Notes: generated from the letters alone by a model not told the origin. A stretch of 64,000 nucleotides of DNA from Synchiropus splendidus (GCF_027744825.2 NC_071339.1:24739501-24803500); one strand, 5' to 3'. Counted from the stretch's first letter, positions 15,501-29,375 are shown. Program-made: numbers and translations.

Positions 15501-18500
15501 CATGTTCTAAAGCTTCCCTGAGAAGTTATGGCACAATGCAGAAAACGCGTTTTCAGCTTGAGATAAGGTGGGTTCCGGAACGCCAAACATAAAAATGTTG
15601 ATAACTTTCGAAAAACACTTCAGACAGCTTAGATTGTGTGTGCAACTACTAGAAAGACCATTTCTGCTATAGTGGGAGGTTAAAATTTCATGTTCTGAAG
15701 CTTCCCTGCAAAGTTATGGCACAATGCAGAAAACGCATTTTCAGCCTGAGATAAGGTCGATTCTGGAACGCCAAACATAAAAATGTTGATAACTTTGGAA
15801 AAACACTTCAGACAGCTTAGATTTGATGTGCAACTACCAGAAAGACCCTTTTTGCTGTAGTGGGATGTGAAAATTTCATGTTCTGAAGCTTCCCTGCAAA
15901 GTTATGGCATAACGCAGAAAAGACGTTTCCAGCCTGACATAAGGTGGATTCCAGAACGCTAAACATAAAAATGTAGATAACTTTGGAAAAACACTTCAGA
16001 CAGCTTATATTTGATGTGCAACTACTAGAAAGACAATTTCTGCTATAGTGGTAGGTGAAACTTTCGTGTTCTGAAGCTTTCCTTCAAAGTTATGGCATAA
16101 TGCAGAAAACGCGTTTTCAGCCAGAGATAAGTTGGGTTCCGGAATGGCAAACATAAAAATGTTGATAACTTTCGAAAAACACTTCAGACAGCTTAGATTT
16201 GATGTGCAACTACTAGAAAGACCCTTTCTGCTACAGTGGGAGGTTAAAATTTCATGTTCTGAAGCTTCCCTGCAAAGTTATGGCACAATGCAGAAAACGC
16301 GTTTTCAGTCTGAGATAAGGTAGGTTCCGGAACGCCAAACATAAAATTGTTGATAACTTTGGAAAAAACATTTCAGACAGCTTAGATTTGATGTGCAACT
16401 ACTAGAAGGAACCTTTCTGCTACAGTGGGAGGTTAAAATTTCATGTTCTGAAGCTTCTCTGCAAAGTTATGGCACAATGCAGAAAACGCGTTTTCAGCCT
16501 GAGATAAGATGGGTTCCGGAACGCCAAACATAAAAATGTGGATAACTTTGGAAAAACACTTCAAAATGCTTAGATTTGATGTGCAACTTCTAGAAAGACC
16601 CTTTTTGCTATAGTGGTAGATGAAACTTTCGTGTTCTGAAGCTTTCCTTCAAAGTTATGGCATAATGCAGAAAACATGTTTTCAGCCAGAGGTAAGGTGG
16701 GTTCCGGAACGGCAAACATAAAAATGTGGATAACTTTGGAAAAACACTTCAGACAGCTTATATTTGATGTGCAACTACTAGAAAGACAATTTCTGCTATA
16801 GTGGTAGATGAAACTTTCGTGTTCTGAAGCTTTCCTTCAAAGTTATGGCATAATGCAGAAAACATGTTTTCAGCCAGAGGTAAGGTGGGTTCCGGAACGG
16901 CAAACATAAAAATGTTGATAACTTTCGAAAAACACTTCAGACAGCTTAGATTTGATGTGCAACTACTAGAAAGACCCTTTCTGCTATAGTGGGCGGTGAA
17001 AATTTGATGTTCTGAAGCTTCCCTGCAAAGTTATGGCACAATGTAGAAAACGCGTTTTCAGCCTGAGATAAGGTGGGTTCCGGAACGCCAAACATGAAAA
17101 TGTTGATAACTTTGGAAAAACACATCAGACAGCTTATATTTGATGTGCAACTACTAGAAAGACCCTTTATGCTATTGTGGGAGGTTAAAATTTCATGTTC
17201 TGAAGATTCCCATCAAAGTTATGGCACAAAGCAGAAAACGCGTTTTCAGCCAGAGATAATGTGGGTTTCGGAACGCCAAACATAAAAATGTTGATAACTT
17301 TGGAAAAACACTTCAGAGAGCTTAGATTTGATGTGTAACTCCTAGAAAGACCCTTACTGCTATAGTGGGAGGTGAAACTTTCATGTTCTGAAGCTTTCCT
17401 TCAAAGTTATGGCACAATGCAGGAAATGCATTTTCAGCCTGAGATAAGGTGGGTACCGGGACGCCAAACATAAAAATGTTGATAACTTTCGAAAAACACT
17501 TCAGACAGCTTAGATTTTAAGTGCAACTACTAGAAAAACCCTTTCTGCTATAGTGGGAGGCGAAAATTTCATGTTTTGATGCTTCCCTGCAAAGTTATGG
17601 CACAATGCAGAAAACGCGTTTTCAGCATGAGATAAGGTGGGTTCCGGAACGCCAAACATAAAAATGTTGATAACTTTGGAACAACACTTCAGACAGCTTA
17701 GATTTAATGTGCAACTACTAGAAAGACCCTTTCTGCCATAGTGGGAGGTCAAAATTTCATGTTCTGAAGCTTCCCTGGAAAATTATGGGACAATGCAGAA
17801 AACAATTTTTCATTCTGAGATAAGGTCGATTCCGGGACGCCAAACATAAAAATGTTGATAACTTTGGAAAAACACTTCAAAATGCTTAGATTTGATGTGC
17901 AACTTCTAGAAAAACCCTTTCTGCTATAGTGTGGGGTGAAATTTTCATTTTCTGAACCTTCCCTGCAAAGTCATGGCACAATGCGTAATACGCGTTTTCA
18001 GCCTGAGATAAGGTCGATTCCGGAACGCCAAACATAAAAATGTGGATAACTTTGGAAAAACACTTCAGACAGCTTAGATTTGAAGTGCAACTACTAGAAA
18101 ACCCCTTTCTGCTATAGTGGGAGGTGAAAATTGCATGTTTTGAAGCTTCCCTGCAAAGTTATGGCACAATGCAGAAAACGCGTTTTCAACATGAGATAAG
18201 GTGGGTTCGGGAACGCCAAACATAAAAATGTTGATAACTTTGGAAAAACACTTCAGACGGCTTAGTTTTGATGTGCAACTACTAGAAAGACCCATTCTGC
18301 TATAGTGGGAGGTGAAAATTTCATTTTCTGAAGCTTCCCTGCAAAGTTATGGCACAATGCGTAAAACGCGTTTTCAGCCTGAGATAAGGTCGATTCCAGA
18401 ACGCCAAACATAAAAATGTCGATAACTTTGGAAAAACACTTCAGACAGCTTAGATTTGATGTGCAACTACTAGAAAGACCCTTTCTGCTATAGTGGGAGG

Positions 18501-19329
18501 TGAAAATTTCATTTTCTGAAGCTTCCCTGCAAAGTTATGGCACAATGCGTAAAACGCGTTTTCAGCCTGAGATAAGGTCGATTCCGGAACGCCAAACATA
18601 AAAATGTTGATAACTTTCGAAAAACACTTCAGACAGCTTAGATTTGATGTGCAACTACTAGAAAGACCCTTTCTGCTATAGAGGGAGGTGAAAATTTCAT
18701 GTTTTGAAGCTTCGCTGCAAAGTTATGGCACAATGCAGAAAATGCGTTTTCAGCCTGAGATAAGGTGGGTTCCGGAACGCCAAACATAAAAATGTTGATA
18801 ACTTTGGAAAAACATATCAGACAGCTTAGATTTGATGTGCAACTACGAGAAAGTCCCGTTCTTCTATAGTGGGAGGTGAAAATTTCATGTTCTGAAGCTT
18901 CCCTGCAAAGTTATGGCACAATGCAGAAAACGCGTTTTCAGCATGAGATAAGTTGGGTTCCGGAACGCCAAACATAAAAATGTTGATAACTTTGGAAAAA
19001 CACTTCAGACGGCTTAGATTTGATGTGCAACTACTAGAAAGACCCATTCTGCTATAGTGGGAGGTGAAAATTTCATTTTCTGAAGCTTCCCTGCAAAGTT
19101 ATGGCACAATGCGTAAAATGCGTTTTCAGCCTGAGATAAAGTAGATTCCGGAACGCCAAACATAAAAATGTTGATAACTTTGGAAAAACTCATCAGACAG
19201 CTTAGATTTGATGTGCAACTACTAGAAAGACACTTTCTGCAATAGTGGGAGGTTAAAATTTCATGTTCTGAAGCTTCCCTGCAAAGTTATGGCACAATGC
19301 AGAAAACGCGTTTTCAGCATGAGATAAGG

Positions 19330-21610
19330 TTGATTCTGGAACGCCAAACATAAAAATGTTGATAACTTTGGAAAAACACTTTAGACAGCTTAGATTTGAT
19401 GTGCAACTACTAGAAAGACCCTTTCTGCTATCGTGGGAGGTGAAAATTTCATGTTCTAAAGGTTCCCTGCAAAGTTATGGCACAATGCGTAAAACGCGTT
19501 TTAAGCCTGAGATAAGGTCGATTCCGGAACGCCATACATAAAAATGTTGATAACTTTGGAAAAACACATCAGACAGCTTAGATTTGATGTGCAACTACTA
19601 GAAAGACCCTTTCTGCTATAGTGGGACGTGAAAATTTCATGTTCTGAAGCTTCCCTGCAAAGTTATGGCACAATGCAGAAAAAACGTTTTCAGCTTGAGA
19701 TAAGGTGGGTTCCGGAACGCCAAACATAAAAATGTTGATGACTTTCGAAAAACACTTCAGACAACTTAGATTTGATGTGCAACTACTAGAAAGACCCTTT
19801 CTGCTATAGTGGGAGGTGAAATTTTCATGTTCTGAAGCTTCCCTGCAAAGTTATGGCACAATGCAGAAAACGCGTTTTCAGCCTGAGATAAGGTGGGTTC
19901 CGGAACGCCAAACATAAAAATGTTGATAACTTTGGAAAAACACTTCAGACATCTTAGATTAGATGTGCAACTACTAGAAAGACCCTTTCTGCTATAGTGG
20001 GACGTGAAAATTTCATGTTCTTAAGCTTCCCTGCAAAGTTATGGCACAATGCAGAAAACACGCTTTCAGCCTGAGATAAGGTGTGTTCCGGAACGCCAAA
20101 CATAAAAATGTTGATAACTTTCGAAAAACACTTCAGAGAGATTAGATTTGATGTGCAACTATTAGAAAGACCATGTTTGACATAGTGGGAGCTGAAAATT
20201 TCATGTTCTGATGCTTCCCTGCAAAGTTAAGGAACAATGCAGAAAACGCGTTTTCAGCCTGAGATAAGGTGGGTTCCTTAACGCCAAACATAAAAATGTT
20301 GATAACTTTGGAAAAACACTTTAGACAGCTTAGATTTGATGTGCAACTACTAGAAACAGCCTTTCTGCTACAGTGGGTGGTTAAAATTTCATGTTCTGAA
20401 GCTTCCCTGCAAAGTTATGGCACAATGCAGAAAACGCGTTTTCAGCATGAGATAAGGTTGATTCTGGAACGCCAAACATAAAAATGTTGATAACTTTGGA
20501 AAAACACTTTAGACAGCTTAGATTTGATGTGCAACAACTAGAAAGACCCTTTCTGCTATCGTGGGAGGTGAAAATTTCATGTTCTAAAGGTTCCCTGCAA
20601 AGTTATGGCACAATGCGTAAAACGCGTTTTAAGCCTGAGATAAGGTCGATTCCGGAACGCCATACATAAAAATGTTGATAACTTTGGAAAAACACATCAG
20701 ACAGCTTAGATTTGATGTGCAACTACTAGAAAGACCCTTTCTGCTATAGTGGGACGTGAAAATTTCATGTTCTGAAGCTTCCCTGCAAAGTTATGGCACA
20801 ATGCAGAAAACACGTTTTCAGCTTGAGATAAGGTGGGTTCCGGAACGCCAAACATAAAAATGTTGATGACTTTCGAAAAACACTTCAGACAGCTTAGATT
20901 TGATGTGCAACTACTAGAAAGACCCTTTCTGCTATAGTGGGAGGTGAAATTTTCATGTTCTGAAGCTTCCCTGCAAAGTTATGGCACAATGCAGAAAACG
21001 CGTTTTCAGCCTGAGATAAGGTGGGTTCCGGAACGCCAAACATAAAAATGTTGATAACTTTGGAAAAACACTTCAGACAGCTTAGATTAGATGTGCAACT
21101 ACTAGAAAGACCCTTTCTGCTATAGTGGGACGTGAAAATTTCATGTTCTTAAGCTTCCCTGCAAAGTTATGGCACAATGCAGAAAACACGTTTTCAGCCT
21201 GAGATAAGGTGTGTTCCGGAACGCCAAACATAAAAATGTTGATAACTTTCGAAAAACACTTCAGAGAGATTAGATTTGATGTGCAACTATTAGAAAGACC
21301 ATGTTTGACATAGTGGGAGCTGAAAATTTCATGTTCTGATGCTTCCCTGCAAAGTTAAGGAACAATGCAGAAAACGCGTTTTCAGCCTGAGATAAGGTGG
21401 GTTCCTTAACGCCAAACATAAAAATGTTGATAACTTTGGAAAAACACTTTAGACAGCTTAGATTTGATGTGCAACTACTAGAAACAGCCTTTCTGCTACA
21501 GTGGGTGGTTAAAATTTCATGTTCTGAAGCTTCCCTGCAAAGTTGTGGCACAATGCAGAAAACGCGTTTTCAGCCTGAGATAAGGTGGGTTCCGGAACGC
21601 CAAACATAAA
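19330..21610 (+). repeat. Satellite higher-order repeat, two copies at 1,128-bp spacing
   Basis: A six-monomer block is repeated at exactly 1,128 bp. Shared private variants include GATTCTGGAACGCC near 19,333 and 20,461, GTTCCTTAACGCC near 20,273 and 21,401, and a CATGTTTGACATAG variant near 20,172 and 21,300. The unit has the same size as the block near 1.5-3.6 kb but different variants, so it is an independent amplification. Confidence 0.85.
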
Positions 21611-24600
21611 AATGTTGATAACTTTGGAAAGCCACTTCAGACAGCATAGATTTGATGTGCAACTACAAGAAAGACCCTTTCTGCTATAGTGGGAGGTGAA
21701 ACTTTCATGTTCTGAAGCTTTCCTTCAAAGTTATGGCACAATGCAGAAAACGCGTTTTCAGCCTGAGACAAGGTGGGTTCCGGAACGCCAAACATAAAAA
21801 TGTTGATAACTTTCGAAAAACACTTCAGACAGCTTAGATTTGATGTGCAACGACTACAAAGTCCCTGTCAGTTATAGTGGGAGTTGAAAAATTCCTGTTC
21901 TGAAGCTTCCCTGCAAAGTTAAGGAACAATGCAGAAAACGCGTTTTCAGCCTGAGATAAGGTGGGTTCCGGAACGCCAAACACAAAAATGTTGATATCTT
22001 TGGAAAAACACTTCAGACGGCTGAGATTTGATGTGCAACTACGAGAAAGACCCTTTCTGCGATAGTGGGAGGTGAACATTTCATGTTCTGAAGCTTCCCT
22101 GAGAAGTTATTGCACAATGCAGAAAACACGTTTTCAGCCTGAGATAAGGTTGGTTCCGGAACGCCAAACATAAAAATGTTGATAACTTTGGAAAAACACT
22201 TCAGACAGCTTAGATTAGATGTGCAACTACTAGAAAGACCCTTTCTGCTATAGTGGGTGGTGAAATTTTCATGTTCTGAAGCTTTCCTTCAAAGTTATGG
22301 CACAATGCATAAAACGCGTTTTCAGCCTGAGACAAGGTGGGTTCCGGAACGCCAAACATAAAAATGTTGATAACTTTCGAAAAACACTTCAGACAGCTTA
22401 GATTTGATATGCAACTACTAGAAAAACCCTTTCTGCTATAGTGGAAGGTGAAAATTTCATTTTCTGGAACTTCCCTGCAAAGTTATGGCACAATGCGTAA
22501 AACGCGTCTTCAGCCTGAGATAAGCTCGATTCCGGAACGCCAAACATGAAAATGTTGATAACTTTCGAAAAACACTTCAGACAGCTTAGATTTGATGTGC
22601 AACTACTAGAAAGACACTTTCTGCAATAGTGGGAGGTTAAAATTTCATGTTCTGAAGCTTCCCTGCAAAGTTATGGCACAATGCAGAAAACGCGTTTTCA
22701 GCCTGAGATAAGGTGGGTTCCGGAATGCCAAACATAAAAATGTTAATAACTTTGGAAAAACACTTCAGACGGCTTAGATTTTATGTGCAACTACTAGAAA
22801 GATCCTTTCTGCTATAGAGGGAGGTGAAAATTTCATTTTCTGAAGCTTCCCTGCAAAGTTATGGCACAATGCGTAAAACGCGTTTTCAGCCTGAGATAAG
22901 GTTGATTCCAGAACGCCAAACATAAAAATGTTGATAACTTTGGAAAAACACTTCAGACAGCTAAGATTTGATGTGCAACTACTAGAAAGACCCTTTCTGC
23001 TATAGTGGGAGGTGAAAATTTCATTTTCTGAACCTTCCCTGCAAAGTTATGGCACAATGCGTGAAACGCGTTTTCAGCCTGAGATAAGGTCGATTCCGGA
23101 ACGCAAAACATAAAAATGTTGATAACTTTCGAAAAACACTTCAGACAGCTTAGATTTCATGTGCAACTACTAGAAAGACCCTTTCTGCTATAGTGGGAGG
23201 TGAAAATTTCATGTTTTGAAGCTTCCCTGCAAAGTTATGGCACAATGCATAAAACGCGTTTTCAGCCTGAGATAAGGTGGGTTCCGGAACGCCAAACATA
23301 AAAATGTTGATAACTTTGGAAAAACATATCAGACAGCTTAGATTTGATGTGCAACTACTAGAAAGTCCCGTTCTTCTATAGTGGGAGGTGAAAATTTCAT
23401 ATTCTGAAGCTTCCCTGCAAAGTTATGGCACAATGCGTAAAATGCGTTTTCAGCCTGAGATAAAGTAGATTCCGGAACGCCAAACATAAAAATGTTGATA
23501 ACTTTGGAAAAACTCATCAGACAGCTTAGATTTGATGTGCAACTACTAGAAAGACACTTTCTGCTATAGTGGGAGGTTAAAATTTCATGTTCTGAAGCTT
23601 CCCTGCAAAGTTATGGCACAATGCAGAAAACGCGTTTTCAGCCTGAGATAAGGTGGGTTCCGGAACGCCAAACATAAAAAATGTTGATAACTTTGGAAAA
23701 ACACTTCAGACAGCTTAGATTTGATGTGTAACTACTAGAAAGACCCTTTCTGCTATAGAGGGAGGTGAAAATTTCATTTTCTGAAGCTTCCCTGCAAAGT
23801 TATGGCACAATGCGTAAAACGCGTTTTCAGCATGAGATAAGGTCGATTCCAGAACGCCAAACATAAAAATGTTGATAACTTTGGAAAAACACTTCAGACA
23901 GCTTAGATTTGATGTGCAACTACTAGAAAGACCCTTTCTGCTATAGTGGGAGGTGAAAATTTCATTTTCTGAACCTTCCCTGCAAAGTTATGGCACAATG
24001 CGTAAAACGCGTTTTCAGCCTGAGATAAGGTCGATTCCGGAACGCCAAACATAAAAATGTTAACTTTCGAAAAACTCTTCAGACAGCTTAGATTTGATGT
24101 GCAACTACTAGAAAGACCCTTTCTGCTATAGTGGGAGGTGAAAATTTCATGTTTTGAAGCTTCCCTGCAAAGTTATGGCACAATGCATAAAACGCGTTTT
24201 CAGCCTGAGATAAGGTGGGTTCCGGAACGCCAAACATAAAAATGTTGATAACTTTGGAAAAACATATCAGACAGCTTAGATTTGATGTGCAACTACTAGA
24301 AAGACACTTTCTGCTATAGCGGGAGGTTAAAATTTCATGTTCTGAAGCTTCCCTGCTAAGTTATGGCACAATGCAGAAAACGCGTTTTCAGCCTGAGATA
24401 AGGTGGGTTCCGGAACGCCAAACATAAAAAATGTTGATAACTTTGGAAAAACACTTCAGACAGCTTAGATTTGATGTGCAACTACTAGAAAGACCCTTTC
24501 TGCTATAGTGGGAGGTGAAAATTTCATTTTCTGGAGCTTCCCTCCAAAGTTATGGCAAAATGCGTAAAACGCGTTTTCAGCCTGAGATAAGGTCGATTCC

Positions 24601-27600
24601 AGAACGACAAACATAAAAGTGTTGATAACTGTGGAAAAACACTTCAGACAGCTTAGATTTGATGTGCAAATACTAGAAAGACCCTTTCTGCTATAGTGGG
24701 AGTTGAAAATTTCATTTTCTGGAGCTTCCCTCCAAAGTTATGGCAAAATGCGTAAAACGCGTTTTCAACCTGAGATAAGGTCGATTCTGGAACGCCAAAC
24801 ATAAAAATGTTGATAACTTTGGAAAAACACTTCAGACAGCTTAGATTTGATGTGCAACTACTAGAAGGACCCTTTCTGCTATAGTGGGAGGTGAAAATTT
24901 CATGTTCTAAAGGCTCCCTGCAAAGTTATGGCACAATGCGTAAAACGCGTTTTAAGCCTGAGATAAGGTCGATTCCGGAACGCCAAACATAAAAATGTTG
25001 ATAACTTTGGAAAAACACTTCAGACGGCTTAGATTTGATGTGCAACTACTAGAAAGATCCTTTCTGCTATAGAGGGAGGTGAAAATTTCATTTTCTGAAG
25101 CTTCCCTGCAAAGTTATGGCACAATGCGTAAAACGCGTTTTCAGCCTGAGATAAGGTCGATTCCAGAACGCCAAACATAAAAATGTTGATAACTTTGGAA
25201 AAACACTTCAGACAGCTAAGATTTGATGTGCAACTACTAGAAAGACCCTTTCTGCTACAGTGGGAGGGCAAAATTTCATGTTCGGAAGCTTCCCTGGAAA
25301 GTTATGGGACAATGCGTAAAAAGCGTTTTCAGCCTGAGATAAGGTTGATTCCGGAACGCCAAACATAAAAATGTTGACAACTTTCGAAAAACACTTCAGA
25401 CAGCTTAGATTTGATGTGCAACTACTAGAAAGATCCTTTCCGCTATAGAGGGAGGTGAAAATTTCATTTTCTGAAGCTTCCCTGCAAAGTTATGGCACAA
25501 TGCGTAAAACGCGTTTTCAGCCTGAGATAAGGTCGATTCCAGAACGCCAAACATAAAAATGTTGATAACTTTGGAAAAACACTTCAGACAGCTAAGATTT
25601 GATGTGCAACTACTAGAAAGACCCTTTCTGCTATAGTGGGAGGTCAAAATTTCATGTTCTGAAGCTTCCCTGGAAAGTTATGGCACAATGCAGAAAACGC
25701 GTTTTCAGCCTGAGATAAGGTGGGTTCCGGAATGCCAAACATAAAAATGTTGATAACTTTGGAAAAACACTTCAGACGGCTTAGATTTGATGTGCAACGA
25801 CTACAAAGACCCTGTCTGTTATAGTGGGAGTTGAAAATTTCATGTTCTGAAGCTTCCCTGCAAAGTAAAGGAACAATGCAGAAAACGCGTTTTCAGCCTG
25901 ACGTAAGGTGTGTTCCGGAACGCCAAACATAAAAATGTTGATAATTTTGGAAAAAACATTTCAGACAGCTTAGATTTGATGTGCAACTACTAGAAAGACC
26001 ATTTCTGCTATAGCGGGAAGTGAAAATTTCATGTTCTGAAGCTTCCCTGCAAAGTCATGGGACAATGCAGAAAACGCGTTTTCAGCCTGAGATAAGGTGG
26101 GTTCCGGAACGCCAAACATAAAAATATTGATAACTTTGGAAAAAACATATCAGACAGCTTAGATTTGATGTGCAACTACTAGAAAGACCCTTTCTGCTAT
26201 ATTGGGAGCTGAAAATTTCATGTTCTGAAGCTTCCCTGCAAAGATGTGGCACAATGCAGAAAACGCGTTTTCAGCCTGAGATAAGGTGGGTTCCGGAACG
26301 CCAAACATAAAAATGTTGATAACTTTGGAAAACCACTTCAGACAGCTTAGATTTGATGAGCAACTACAAGAAAGACCCTTTCTGCTATAGTGGGAGGTGA
26401 AACTTTCATGTTCTGAAGCTTTCCTTCAAAGTTATGGCACAATGCAGAAAACGCGTTTTCAGCCTGAGATAAGGTTGATTCCGGAACGCCAAACATAAAA
26501 ATGTTGATAACTTTCGAAAAGCACTTCAGACAGCTTAGATTTGATGTGTAACGACTACAAAGACCCTGTCTGTTATAGTGGGAGTTGAAAATTTCATGTT
26601 CTGAAGCTTCCCTGCAAAGTTAAGGAACAATGCAGAAAACGCGTTTTCAGCCTGACATAAGGTGGGTTCCGGAACGCCAAACATGAAAATGTTGATAACT
26701 TTGGAAAAACACTTCAGACAGCTTGGATTTGATGTGCAACTACTACAAAGACCCTTTCTGCTAGAATGGGAGGTTAAAATTTCATGTTCTGAAGCTTCCC
26801 TGCAAAGTTTAGGAACAATGCAGAAAACGCGTTTTCAGCCTGACATAAGGTGGGATTCCGGAACGCCAAACATAAAAATGTTGATAACTTTGGAAAAACA
26901 CTTCAGACAACTTAGATTGGATGTGCAACTACAAGAAAGACCCTTTCTGCTACAGTGGGAGGTGAAACTTTCATGTTCTGATGCTTTCCTTCAAAGTTAT
27001 GGCACAATGCAGAAAACGCATTTTCAGCCTGAGATAAGGTGGGTTCCGGAACGCCAAACATAAAAATGTTGATAACTTTGGAAAACCACTTCAGACAGCT
27101 TAGATTTGATGTGCAACTACTAGAAAGACCCTTTCTGCTATAGTGGGACGTGAAAATTTCATGTTCTTAAGCATCCCTGCAAAGTTATGGCACAATGCAG
27201 AAAACACGTTTTCAGCTTGAGATAAGGTGGGTTCCGGAACACCAAACATAAAAATGTTGATAACTTTGGAAAAACACTTCAGATAGCTTGGATTTGATGT
27301 TCAACTACTACAAAGACCCTGTCTGTTATAGTTGGATTTGAAAATTTCATGTTCTGAAGCTTCCCTGCAAAGTTAAGGAACATTGCAGAAAACGCGTTTT
27401 GAGCCTGAGACAAGGTGGGTTCCGGAACGCCAAACATAAAAATGTTGATAACTTTGGAAAACCACTTCAGACAGCTTAGATTTGTTGTGCAACTACAAGA
27501 AAGACCCTTTATGCTATTGTGGTAGGTTAAAATTTCATGTTCTGAAGATTCCCAGCAAAGTTATGGCATAAAGCAGAAAACGCGTTTTCAGCCAGAGACA

Positions 27601-29238
27601 AGTTGGGTTCCGGAACGCCAAACATAAAAATGTTGATAACTTTGGAAAAACACTTCAGACAGCTTAGATTTGATGTGTAACTACTAGAAAGACCATTTCT
27701 GCTATTGTGGGAGGTGGAAATTTCATGTTCTGAAGCTTCCCTACAAAGTTCTGGCACAATGCAGAAAACGCGTTTTCAGGCTGAGATAAGGTGGGTTCCG
27801 GAACGCCAAACATAAAAAAGTTGATAACTTTGAAAAAACACTTAACACCGCTGAGACTTGATGTGCAACTACGAGAAAGACCCTTTCTGCTATAGTTGGA
27901 TGTGAAATTTTCATTTTCTGAAGCATCCCTGCAAAGTTATGGCACAATGGAGAAAACGCGTTTTCAGCCTCAGATAAGGTCGATTCCTGAGCGCCAAAGA
28001 TAAAATAGTTGATAACTTAGGAAAAACACTTCAGACAGATTAGATTTGATGTGCAAGTACTAGAATGACCCTTTCTGCTATAGTGGGAGGTGAAAATTTC
28101 ATGTTCTGATGCTTCCCTACAAAGTTATGGCACAATGCAGAAAACGCGTTTTCAGCCTGAGATAAGGTGGGTTCCGGAACGCCAAACAAAAAAATGTTGA
28201 TAACTTTGGAACAACACTTCAGACAGCTTAGATTTGATGTGCAACTACTAGAAAGACCCTTTCTGCCATAGTGGGAGGTGAAATTTTCATGTTCTGAAGC
28301 TTCCCTGTAAAGTTATGGCACAAAACAGAAAACTCGATTTCAGCCTGAGATCAGTAGGGGTCCGGAACGCCAAACATAAAAATGTTGATAACTTTGGAAA
28401 AACACTTCAGACAGCTTAGATTTGATGTACAACTACTAGAAAGACCAATTCTGCTATAGTGGGAGGTGAAAATTTCATGTTCTGAAGCTTCCCTGCAAAT
28501 TCATGGCACAATGCAGAAAACGCGTTTTCAGCCAGAGATAAGGTGGGTTCCGGAACGCCAAACATAAAAAAGTTGATAACTTTGGAAAAACACTTAAGAC
28601 CGCTTAGACTTGATGTGCGACTACTAGAAAGACCCTTTCTGCTCTAGTGGGATGTGAAAATTTCATGTTCTGAAGCTTCCCTGCAAAGTTATTGCACAAT
28701 GCAGAAAACGCGTTTTCGAACTGAGATTAGGTCGATTCCGGAATGCCAAACATAAAAATGTTGATAACTTTGGAAAAACACTTCAGACAGATTAGATTTG
28801 ATATGCAACTACTAGAAAGACCCTTTCTGCTATAGTGGGAAGTGAAAATTTCATGTTCTGAAGCTTCCCTGCAAAGTTATGGCACAATGCAGAAAACGCG
28901 TTTTCAGCCTGAGATAAGGTCGATTCCGGAACACCAAACCTAAAAATGGTGATAACTTTGGAAAAACACTTCAGACAGCTTAAATTTAGAGATAAGGTCA
29001 ATTCCATGTGCTACTAACTACTAGATGCTCTGAACTCAGGGTGAACTTGTAAGCAGACAATGTTTTTAAGCTGAGCTTGCGATTATGGTTAACGCTTAGA
29101 AGGTACGTCGTATTAATAGAACATTGCGGTCTTCACTTAGAAGATATGTTACATTTATCAAAACAATGAAAGTAACACTCAGCATGTTCAATAAATCTAA
29201 AACATTTGCATAAGACATTATGGGTGTCTCTAATGAAG

Positions 29239-29326
29239 TTAAAACTTTCCACAAAGGACGACAGCTAGAACACGTGATGAAAATTAAAACTTTCCACTGA
29301 AGATGACAAGAACACGTCATCCATTA
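29239..29326 (+). promoter_or_regulatory. U3 45-bp imperfect direct repeat, enhancer-like
   Basis: Two imperfect copies start at 29,239 and 29,284, each reading TTAAAACTTTCCAC, then a GAC-rich stretch, then AGAACACGT. The first copy contains an E-box CACGTG and the second ACGTCAT, a CRE-like half site. TGACGCA and an inverted CCAAT (ATTGG) follow just downstream. The same pair is at 44,207-44,296 in the 3' LTR. Tandem U3 repeats upstream of a TATA box are typical enhancers; the factor that binds is unknown, and the third accessory ORF product is one candidate. Confidence 0.55.
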
Positions 29327-29368
29327 ATGACGCATTGGGGGATTGTTTATTGAAATCAGCAATGTTAC

Positions 29369-29375
29369 TATAAAT
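29369..29375 (+). promoter_or_regulatory. TATA box of the 5' LTR promoter
   Basis: TATAAAT lies about 40 bp downstream of the enhancer-like repeat and is followed by a CT-rich tract. The matching position in the 3' LTR reads TATAAAG (44,337-44,343). Transcription would be expected to start roughly 25-30 bp downstream, near 29,400, making R begin there. Confidence 0.65.

Larger units (their letters stand above)
1..29024 (+). repeat. 188-bp tandem satellite array, left block (~154 monomers)
   Basis: The whole stretch is head-to-tail copies of a 188-bp AT-rich monomer. I counted the period from one monomer and confirmed it by recurring positions 188, 376 and 1,128 bp apart. Each monomer usually carries AAAACGCGTTTT (a 12-bp palindrome), TTCCGGAA and GAAGCTTC. 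Single-base variants are scattered through all copies, and two recurrent subtypes differ after GATAAGGT (CGATTCC or GGGTTCC). Because 188 is not a multiple of 3, open frames of 60-136 codons arise on both strands; they are spaced at the repeat period and I do not treat them as genes. No other gene, RNA gene or inserted element is visible here. The last ~35 bp before the provirus are rearranged satellite. The role is unknown; a centromeric or heterochromatic satellite is a reasonable inference. Confidence 0.97.

Noticed and set aside
1..29000. Dozens of 60-136 codon ORFs on both strands with similar proteins (for example minus-strand ORFs containing SRKGLSSSCTSNLSCLKCFS)
   Set aside because: They recur at multiples of 188 bp, end at repeat-determined stops, and vary freely by frameshift between monomers. 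They are by-products of the satellite, not a gene family.
1..29000. CENP-B box in the satellite
   Set aside because: Some monomers have TTCGAAAAACAC, which fits the first part of the consensus, but the required CGGG end is absent.
29096..29320. Minus-strand ORFs inside the LTRs (also 29,762-29,989 and 44,838-45,026)
   Set aside because: They lie over regulatory LTR sequence, lack coding features and are not kept equally in the two LTRs.
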